NCBI GenBank assembly: GCA_964505995.1
Contig: CAZDLB010000052.1
Span: forward strand, 1-12,393
Direction of reading: 5' to 3'
DNA from: JAJRVH01 sp964505995
GTDB lineage: Bacteria; Pseudomonadota; Zetaproteobacteria; Mariprofundales; Mariprofundaceae
Length of the DNA stretch: 12,393 nucleotides
Part shown: positions 6,561 to 11,350 of the stretch, piece after piece
How the letters are laid out: every line of letters begins with the position of its first letter
Position numbering within the stretch: the stretch's first letter is position 1
Made by a program: the position numbers and the translations under genes
Notes under the pieces: generated by a model
The model's database searches: none
The model's input: only the letters and a program-made list of their open reading frames with translations
Told to the model about the DNA's origin: nothing

Positions 6561-6878
6561 ATGAGGATATTGGCAACGCTTCTGGCTGTGTTCTTTGCAT
6601 GGTCGGTCAACATGGGAACGGCCATGGCCGATGATGACCATCATCACAAGTATGAAAAGCATGAAAAGAAGCACGATCATGACTGGAAGAAGCATGACGA
6701 TGACGAGGAGGACGACGATCATGATCGTCGTCACGAGCGGGATGATGCGAGTCACCGCGACCGGCATGACGCCGGGCGCTCCGATGCTCCCGATACGGCC
6801 GCAGGCCAGGCGGATGCCCGGGGCGGCCATGGCGGTGTGGGCGTGAACATCGATTTTTCGAAATGGTGGCCGTTCTGA
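6561..6878 (+). CDS. Small secreted His/Asp-rich protein, probable periplasmic metal binder
   Basis: A 105-residue protein of no family I can name. A Sec-type signal peptide covers residues 1-23: charged MR start, hydrophobic ILATLLAVFFAW, and AMA before the cleavage point. The predicted mature chain of 82 residues holds 12 His, 20 Asp and 5 Glu by hand count. These are packed into clusters such as DDDHHH, KKHDHD, KKHDDDEEDDDHD and SHRDRHD. It has no Cys. The C-terminus turns to glycine (GGHGGVGVN) and ends aromatic (FSKWWPF), which may be a membrane or partner contact. Composition suggests binding of divalent metals such as Zn, Ni, Cu or Ca, but this is inference. The gene stands alone between its own promoter and a strong terminator. 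A 22-bp palindrome lies within the acidic repeat. The antisense strand gives a hydrophobic open frame that is an artefact of His/Asp codons. Confidence 0.85.
   Translation: MRILATLLAVFFAWSVNMGTAMADDDHHHKYEKHEKKHDHDWKKHDDDEEDDDHDRRHERDDASHRDRHDAGRSDAPDTAAGQADARGGHGGVGVNIDFSKWWPF
6711..6732. repeat. Perfect 22-bp palindrome inside the His/Asp-rich gene
   Basis: Half-site GACGACGATCA followed at once by its reverse complement, with no spacer. It encodes the Asp/His/Arg stretch DDDHDRRH. The low-complexity GAC/GAT/CGT codons make chance more likely than usual; a zero-loop hairpin would need to open 3-4 nt at the tip. Confidence 0.7.
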
Positions 6879-6916
6879 GTTCGGCCTGACCGGTTCCGGG
6901 TTTCGAACAACGATGC

Positions 6917-6945
6917 AACGGGGGAGTCTTCGGACTCCCCCGTTT
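6917..6945 (+). terminator. Strong hairpin terminator with UUCG loop
   Basis: A 12-bp perfect stem AACGGGGGAGTC (6917-6928) with GACTCCCCCGTT (6933-6944), closed by a C(UUCG)G tetraloop, followed by TCGC. It lies 39 nt after the His/Asp-rich gene and 38 nt before uvrB. The stem is very stable, but the T-tract is only TTT (6943-6945). The reverse strand has an AAC end and would also form the hairpin (C(CGAA)G loop), with little T-run. It isolates uvrB from upstream transcription. Confidence 0.8.
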
Positions 6946-6948
6946 CGC

Positions 6949-6976
6949 ATGACTTGATAACCGGGATCACTAGCAT
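6949..6976 (+). promoter_or_regulatory. Probable leaderless promoter of uvrB
   Basis: ATGACT (6949-6954, 4 of 6 to TTGACA), 16-nt spacer, TAGCAT -10 (6971-6976), then GCGCCC (6 nt) and the uvrB ATG at 6983. Initiation would fall on the A of the ATG, and there is no Shine-Dalgarno sequence. No CTGT-N8-ACAG SOS box is visible between the terminator and the gene, although uvrB is LexA-controlled in E. coli. Confidence 0.5.
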
Positions 6977-6982
6977 GCGCCC

Positions 6983-8959
6983 ATGAAGTTCAGATTGAGC
7001 GGGGATTTCGAACCCCGGGGAGATCAGCCGCGGGCCATCGAGGAACTGGTGGCCGGCGTGCTCGAGGGCCGGCGGCATCAGACGCTGCTCGGCGTGACCG
7101 GTTCCGGCAAGACCTTCACGATGGCCTGCGTGATCGAGCGCGTCCAGAAGCCGACGCTGATCCTGGCGCCGAACAAGACGCTGGCCGCGCAGCTCTACGG
7201 CGAATTCAAGCAGTTCTTTCCGGACAACGCGGTCGAATATTTCGTGTCCTATTACGACTACTACCAGCCCGAGGCCTATGTGCCGCAGTCGGACACCTAC
7301 ATCGAGAAGGATTCGAGCATCAACGAGCAGATCGACCGCATGCGGCATGCGGCGACCCGGGCGCTGCTTGAGCGCGAGGATGTGATCATCGTCGCATCGG
7401 TGTCCTGCATCTATGGCCTGGGCAGCCCCGAGGCCTATGCGAACATGCTGCTTTATGTCGAGGTCGGTCGCGAGATCGATCAGCGTGCCGCCGTCAACAA
7501 GCTGGTGGAGCTGCAATACCAGCGCAACGACATGGACTTCCATCGCGGCACGTTTCGCGTGCGCGGCGATGTGCTCGAGGTCTTTCCGGCCCATGCCGAG
7601 GATTTCGCCATCCGCGTCGAGTTCTTCGGGGATGAGGTGGATGCGATATCCCGCTTCGATCCGCTGACCGGACAGCGGCTGGAATCCCTGCACAAGTACA
7701 CCTTCTTTCCGAAAAGCCATTTCGTGACGCCGCGCGAGCAGTTGCTGCGCGCGATGGAGGCCATCAAGGCGGAGCTGGCCGAGCGCCTGGCCGAGCTGCA
7801 TGACCAGGGCAAGCTCGTCGAGGCGCAGAGGCTGGAGCAGCGCACGATCTTCGATCTGGAGATGATTCAGGAGGTCGGCTACTGCACCGGCGTGGAGAAC
7901 TATTCGCGTCATCTGACGGGGCGGGCGCCCGGCGAACCTCCGCCGACGCTGCTGGATTACCTGCCGAACAATGCGCTGGTTATCGTCGATGAGTCGCATG
8001 TGACGATCCCGCAGATCGGCGGCATGTTCCGCGGCGATCGTGCCCGCAAGCAGACGCTGGTGGATTTCGGTTTCCGTCTGCCCAGCGCACTTGACAACCG
8101 GCCGCTGACCTTCGAGGAATTCGAGGCCATCGTGCCGCAGGCGATCTATGTCTCGGCCACACCGGGGCCGTATGAGCTGGAGAAATGCGAGGGTGTCATC
8201 GTCGAGCAGGTGATTCGCCCGACAGGGCTTGTGGATCCGGAGGTCGAGGTGCGACCGGCCGGGAATCAGGTGGAGGATTTCGTTTCCGCCGCTAATGAGG
8301 TCATCGAACGGGGCTACCGGGTGCTGGCAACCTGCCTGACCAAGCGCATGGCCGAGGACCTGACCGAATATTTGAACAACCTCGACATGCGCGTGCGATA
8401 CCTGCATTCGGATATCGACACGGTGGAGCGCATGGAAATCCTCCGCGACCTTCGACTGGGCGCGTTCGACGTGCTGATCGGCATCAATCTGCTGCGCGAG
8501 GGCCTGGACCTGCCCGAGGTCGCGCTGGTGGCCATCTTCGATGCCGACAAGGAGGGCTTCCTGCGCAGCGAGCGCTCCCTGACCCAGACAATCGGGCGTG
8601 CTGCGCGCAATGCCGAGGGCCGTGTCATCCTGTATGCCGACCAGGTTACCGAATCGATGCGACGGGCGATGGAAGAGACACAGCGGCGCCGACGTAAGCA
8701 GCTGGCCTACAACGAGGAACACGGGATTACGCCGGAAACGGTCAAATCCGAGATCAAGGATATCATGGGCTCGGTTTACGAGATGGACTATGCCCATATC
8801 CCCGAGGTGGCCGAGCCGGAGCCTGTCAGCGAGGCCGAACGACAGCAGCGCATTGCCGAGCTGGAACGGCTGATGACGGAAGCGGCCGCGGATCTGCGCT
8901 TCGAGGATGCCGCCCGCTATCGCGATGAGATTCAGAGACTTGAAGCGGCAACTGCCTGA
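6983..8959 (+). CDS. uvrB: Excinuclease ABC subunit B
   Basis: The damage-verifying helicase-like subunit of nucleotide excision repair, which is loaded by UvrA and recruits UvrC. The 658 residues compare with 673 in E. coli. The Walker A GVTGSGKT is at 37-44. The damage-probing beta-hairpin begins at SYYDYYQPEAYVP (89-101). The Walker B-type box DESH is at 336-339, followed by a second helicase lobe with YLHSDIDTVERMEILRDLRLG, LIGINLLREGLDLPEV and TQTIGRAARN. A C-terminal UVR coiled-coil domain (about 619-654, RIAELERLMTEAAADLRFEDAARYRDEIQRLE) contacts UvrC. All helicase motifs appear intact. The ATG at 6983 begins the usual MKFRLSGDFEPRGDQPRAI, and the apparent promoter leaves no leader. 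The gene is monocistronic here: a terminator before it, and an AT-rich gap with DnaA-type boxes after it. Confidence 0.99.
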   Translation: MKFRLSGDFEPRGDQPRAIEELVAGVLEGRRHQTLLGVTGSGKTFTMACVIERVQKPTLILAPNKTLAAQLYGEFKQFFPDNAVEYFVSYYDYYQPEAYVPQSDTYIEKDSSINEQIDRMRHAATRALLEREDVIIVASVSCIYGLGSPEAYANMLLYVEVGREIDQRAAVNKLVELQYQRNDMDFHRGTFRVRGDVLEVFPAHAEDFAIRVEFFGDEVDAISRFDPLTGQRLESLHKYTFFPKSHFVTPREQLLRAMEAIKAELAERLAELHDQGKLVEAQRLEQRTIFDLEMIQEVGYCTGVENYSRHLTGRAPGEPPPTLLDYLPNNALVIVDESHVTIPQIGGMFRGDRARKQTLVDFGFRLPSALDNRPLTFEEFEAIVPQAIYVSATPGPYELEKCEGVIVEQVIRPTGLVDPEVEVRPAGNQVEDFVSAANEVIERGYRVLATCLTKRMAEDLTEYLNNLDMRVRYLHSDIDTVERMEILRDLRLGAFDVLIGINLLREGLDLPEVALVAIFDADKEGFLRSERSLTQTIGRAARNAEGRVILYADQVTESMRRAMEETQRRRRKQLAYNEEHGITPETVKSEIKDIMGSVYEMDYAHIPEVAEPEPVSEAERQQRIAELERLMTEAAADLRFEDAARYRDEIQRLEAATA

Positions 8960-8976
8960 GAGCTCCGCTGAAGCCC

Positions 8977-9141
8977 ATGGATTCCTGCCCGAAATGCGGC
9001 TTCAAGCGCTCGTCCACAACGACTGTGGATAAGCATGTGGATAACCGCGCCCATGTCCGGCCAGCGCCTGCCGCAGCCGGGGTTGATGTCTGTGCACAAA
9101 ATTTAGGCATGCTGAAAACCGCTTATGAAACGGTATGTTAG
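8977..9141 (+). CDS. Tentative 54-residue frame with an N-terminal CPKCG knuckle
   Basis: An ATG 17 nt after the uvrB stop opens a 54-codon frame beginning MDSCPKCGFKRSS. The CxxC knuckle at C4/C7 looks like the start of small zinc-ribbon proteins. The expected second CxxC is absent (only C39 and C54), the rest is not recognisable, and no good ribosome site is seen. The DnaA-type boxes lie inside it. It could be a decayed zinc-ribbon gene, a real small protein, or chance. Confidence 0.2.
   Translation: MDSCPKCGFKRSSTTTVDKHVDNRAHVRPAPAAAGVDVCAQNLGMLKTAYETVC
9024..9044 (-). promoter_or_regulatory. Tandem pair of perfect DnaA-type boxes
   Basis: TGTGGATAA occurs at 9024-9032 and again at 9036-9044, separated by GCA. 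Read on the − strand each is TTATCCACA, the high-affinity DnaA box. The 12-bp repeat distance puts both on nearly the same face of the helix. A 7-of-9 match in the other orientation (TCGTCCACA, 9010-9018) and an 8-of-9 match (TGTGCACAA, 9091-9099) are close by. Confidence 0.6.
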
Positions 9142-9200
9142 ACATCTCTATTGCAGTTGTGTTTTCAGATTCGAAAGCCAGGTCAAAATCCAGCTTCCGA

Positions 9201-9209
9201 TGTGCATAA
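9201..9209 (-). promoter_or_regulatory. Third DnaA-type box
   Basis: TGTGCATAA reads TTATGCACA on the − strand, fitting TTATNCACA. It has the same orientation as the tandem pair about 160 bp away and closes the AT-rich stretch. Any single box may be chance; the three together are less so. Confidence 0.45.
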
Positions 9210-9308
9210 CATCACGACGCATGCTCTTTTCCTGGGCAGCACTGTGACCTGCATCCCTGTCCCGCAAGCGTGAATCGCCTACGATGACTATTGACTTCAG
9301 GATGAAGC

Positions 9309-9314
9309 AAGAGG
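9309..9314 (+). promoter_or_regulatory. Ribosome binding site of the 9323 gene
   Basis: AAGAGG, 8 nt, then ATG at 9323. The in-frame ATGs at 9284 and 9302 have no comparable site, so 9323 is preferred. Confidence 0.6.
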
Positions 9315-9322
9315 TGTTGCCC

Positions 9323-9655
9323 ATGATTGCACGACGACTGGCCGAATCGCTGCTGTTTCTTGAAACCAGCCTCCGCAGCGCCGGGGATCGGGAGTATGTG
9401 CAGGCCATCCGCAAGCTCATTGTCGAACATGCGCAGATGCGTGATGCGCTGGAGCAGATCGCCTGCCTGTCGGACGTGCAGCAGATGCGGGATCTGGCCG
9501 TCAACGTGCTGCACAAGAGCGTGCTTCACAACTCGATCGATCATGATCTCGCCCTGCATCAGGCCCTGGTGCATCTGCAGAAGATGCTGCCCAGCGACGA
9601 GGACGTGAAGAAGCTCGCCGAAGCCAGACGCCTGATCAACAAGGCCCTGCAATAA
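9323..9655 (+). CDS. Small all-helical protein of unknown function
   Basis: A 110-residue protein that I do not recognise. It has no signal peptide, no membrane segment and no Gly-rich nucleotide motif, so it is probably cytoplasmic. The sequence looks entirely helical with heptad-like hydrophobic spacing: RRLAESLLFLETSLRSAG, then YVQAIRKLIVEHAQMRDALEQI, then MRDLAVNVLHKSVL, then HQALVHLQKML, and a charged C-terminal helix. One Cys (in IACLSD) and several His (HAQM, LHKSVLHNSIDHDLALHQ) do not form a motif known to me. The start at 9323 follows from the ribosome site; 9284 would add 13 residues. It lies 27 nt from the 3' end of the convergent peptide-binding protein gene and follows the DnaA-box region, so DnaA control is conceivable but unproven. 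High-GC codon use matches its neighbours, which supports a real gene. Confidence 0.75.
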   Translation: MIARRLAESLLFLETSLRSAGDREYVQAIRKLIVEHAQMRDALEQIACLSDVQQMRDLAVNVLHKSVLHNSIDHDLALHQALVHLQKMLPSDEDVKKLAEARRLINKALQ

Positions 9656-9665
9656 GGGCTTATAT

Positions 9666-9681
9666 CCTGGTCCAGCCCAGG
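9666..9681. terminator. Weak hairpin between two convergent genes
   Basis: CCTGG (9666-9670), loop TCCAGC, CCAGG (9677-9681) in the 27-nt gap between convergent stops. There is no T-run on either side; TATAT precedes it. It may be a minor bidirectional pause, or nothing. Confidence 0.2.
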
Positions 9682-9682
9682 C

Positions 9683-11350
9683 TCAGGGGCGGATCGCCGT
9701 CACCTGATATTTCTGCAGGGCCTTGGGCACATACCAGTGCTCGCTGTTGTAGCCGATGCCGGCCGGAGCCGGCCGGATGCCGTGAATGCGCTTGTGGATG
9801 ACCGGCAGCGAATAGGGCGCATACAGAAAGACCATCGGCACATCGCGGTGAATCTCCTCCTGCATGCGATCATACAGCCGCTTGCGCTCGCTCCGGTCGA
9901 AGGTTCGGCGGGCGCGCACCAGTGCATCGTCCACGATGGCATTGCTGTAGGAAAGGAAATTGAACTGCCTAGGCGCGGTCTGGGATGAGTGCCAGATCGT
10001 ATACTGGTCCGGATCGGGCGACAGCGACCAGCCGAGGATGACGGCGTCGAACCTGCGCCTGTTGATGAAGTTCTCGATGAAGGCCGACCACTCGACAAGC
10101 CTGACCTTGACCTCGATGCCGATATCCTTCAGTCGCTGCTGGATGATCGTCGCCGCATCGGCGCGCTGCTTGTTGCCGTTGTTGGTCAGGATCGTAAACG
10201 AAAACCGCTGGCCGTCCCGGTCCAGCCAGCCGTCGCCGTCATGATCGCTCCAGCCGGCCTCGGCCAGAAGTTTCCTTGCCTTTTCAGGAAGATAGGAGCG
10301 CACCTTGATGTTCCGGTTGACCCAGTAGGTGCCCGGCTTGTAGGGCGTTGCGATGGGCTCGCCCAGGCCCAGGAGTACGCCCTGGATAATCTCCCTGCGG
10401 TCAATGGCGTAGGCCAGGGCCTGACGCACGCGACGGTCGGCAAACAGCGGATGCTTCAGATTGAAACCGAGATAGGTATAGACGAAGTCCAGATAGCGGT
10501 AGCGCCTGTAACTGGCTTTCAGTTGCGGCCGGGTCTCGAAAAGGCGGGCGTACTGGATCGGGGTCAGGCCCATCGAGTCCAGCCGCCCTGCGGAAAGCTC
10601 GAGAAACTGCGTGGCCGGATCCGGGATCACGCGGGTCAGCCGTTCCGTGATCCATACCGGGCCGTCGTAGTAATCGGGATTGGCACGCAGCAGGATGGAC
10701 TGCTGCGGCTGCCAGTCGGCCAGCCGGTAGGGGCCGATCGTGACCCTGGGGTGTCGGGACAGCTCGGTGTGCATGATATCCTCATGCTCGAAGACATGCT
10801 TCGGAAGGATCGCCAGCGACGCCCAGGAGGCCAGGGCCGGCGAGAACGGTTCGCGGTAGTGCACGACGAAGGTTTGCGCATCCGGAGCCTCAGCGCCGGT
10901 GACCAGCGCATAGTCGGCCTTGTAGGCGCTCTGGGTGTGCTCGTCCTGGATCAGCTTCAGCGTGAAGACGCAGTCTTCCGAGCTCAGCGGATGACCATCG
11001 GTCCATTTCAGTCCCGGGCGGAGATGAAAGACGATGGTGCGGTTGTCCCCGGCGATCTCCCAGCTCTCGGCGAGCTGACCGGTCAGATTCAGGTCCTTGT
11101 CATATTTCAGCAGCGACAGATAGAGCTGGCCGGCAATCGCATGGCTGGCGGCATCCCCGGCAATCATCGGAATCAGGTTGCTGGCATCGCCGATGCTGGC
11201 ATCAATCAGGCGATCGCCGATGGCGGGTCGGTCATCCACCTGAACGGGAGCGGGGGGCGCAACCGGGGTTTCGTTGCTGCAGCCGGCCAGCCCCAGGAGC
11301 AGTAACAGGAAGAAAAGGCTCAGCTTGGGCGGATGCGCGCGAGGATCCAT
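9683..11350 (-). CDS. Peptide-type ABC transporter substrate-binding lipoprotein (SBP family 5)
   Basis: A 555-residue family 5 extracellular solute-binding protein (DppA/OppA/MppA group). The signal peptide has a hydrophobic LSLFFLLLLLGL run and lipobox LAGC, so lipidation is at Cys24. The +2 residue is Ser, not Asp, which does not signal inner-membrane retention. The mature domain shows the family pattern: LAESWEIAGDNRTIVFHLRPGLKWTDGHPLSSEDC in two adjacent blocks (about 93-127), IGPYRL (205-210), NPDYYDG (224-230), VRQALAYAIDRREII (308-322), an Asp-rich loop DHDGDGWLD (369-377), and DPDQY (446-450). Family members bind di- or oligopeptides, murein peptides or nickel; the ligand cannot be read here. 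No permease or ATPase gene adjoins it. The ATG at 11350 has GGAG 7 nt upstream. The start overlaps the lytic transglycosylase gene by 31 bp, so the two are coupled, and a role with cell-wall peptides is a reasonable guess. Confidence 0.93.
   Translation of the reverse strand: MDPRAHPPKLSLFFLLLLLGLAGCSNETPVAPPAPVQVDDRPAIGDRLIDASIGDASNLIPMIAGDAASHAIAGQLYLSLLKYDKDLNLTGQLAESWEIAGDNRTIVFHLRPGLKWTDGHPLSSEDCVFTLKLIQDEHTQSAYKADYALVTGAEAPDAQTFVVHYREPFSPALASWASLAILPKHVFEHEDIMHTELSRHPRVTIGPYRLADWQPQQSILLRANPDYYDGPVWITERLTRVIPDPATQFLELSAGRLDSMGLTPIQYARLFETRPQLKASYRRYRYLDFVYTYLGFNLKHPLFADRRVRQALAYAIDRREIIQGVLLGLGEPIATPYKPGTYWVNRNIKVRSYLPEKARKLLAEAGWSDHDGDGWLDRDGQRFSFTILTNNGNKQRADAATIIQQRLKDIGIEVKVRLVEWSAFIENFINRRRFDAVILGWSLSPDPDQYTIWHSSQTAPRQFNFLSYSNAIVDDALVRARRTFDRSERKRLYDRMQEEIHRDVPMVFLYAPYSLPVIHKRIHGIRPAPAGIGYNSEHWYVPKALQKYQVTAIRP

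Larger units (their letters stand above)
8960..9322. other. 363-nt intergenic region after uvrB, AT-rich, with DnaA-type boxes
   Basis: Holds three good DnaA-type 9-mers, two poorer ones and one tentative 54-codon frame. The stretch 9091-9210 has 49 G+C in 120 bases by hand count (41%), clearly below the flanking genes. An 8-bp inverted repeat, CTGAAAAC (9112-9119) and GTTTTCAG (9161-9168), flanks 41 nt in its middle. No clear uvrB terminator and no convincing promoter for the gene at 9323 were found; TATGTT at 9134-9139 with CTGAAA at 9112-9117 (16-nt spacing) and TACGAT at 9280-9285 are weak -10 candidates. Confidence 0.6.

Noticed and set aside
6543..6950. Hydrophobic − strand frame resembling a membrane protein
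   Set aside because: Its Ile/Met/Val-rich stretch is simply the complement of His and Asp codons in the secreted protein gene, and it runs through the terminator hairpin.
6945..6983. SOS (LexA) box before uvrB
   Set aside because: No CTGT-N8-ACAG or similar dyad is present in the short gap, despite uvrB being SOS-controlled in E. coli.
6752..8797. Long open frame (681 codons) on the − strand across uvrB
   Set aside because: It is antisense to a fully intact uvrB, shows no recognisable motif, and is typical of shadow frames in high-GC codon usage.
8960..9322. Chromosomal replication origin (oriC)
   Set aside because: DnaA-type boxes and AT-richness are suggestive, but no dnaA, dnaN, rpmH or mnmG lies in the window and no 13-mer repeats were seen; kept only as a DnaA-box cluster.
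9751..9775. Tandem GCCGGCCGGA repeat as a possible functional repeat
   Set aside because: Two copies only, within the binding-protein gene where they encode a Pro/Ala/Gly stretch; ordinary GC-rich coding.
9989..11305. Open frame of 438 codons on the + strand
   Set aside because: It is antisense to the peptide-binding lipoprotein gene, whose family motifs and lipobox are clear; no motif in the + frame.
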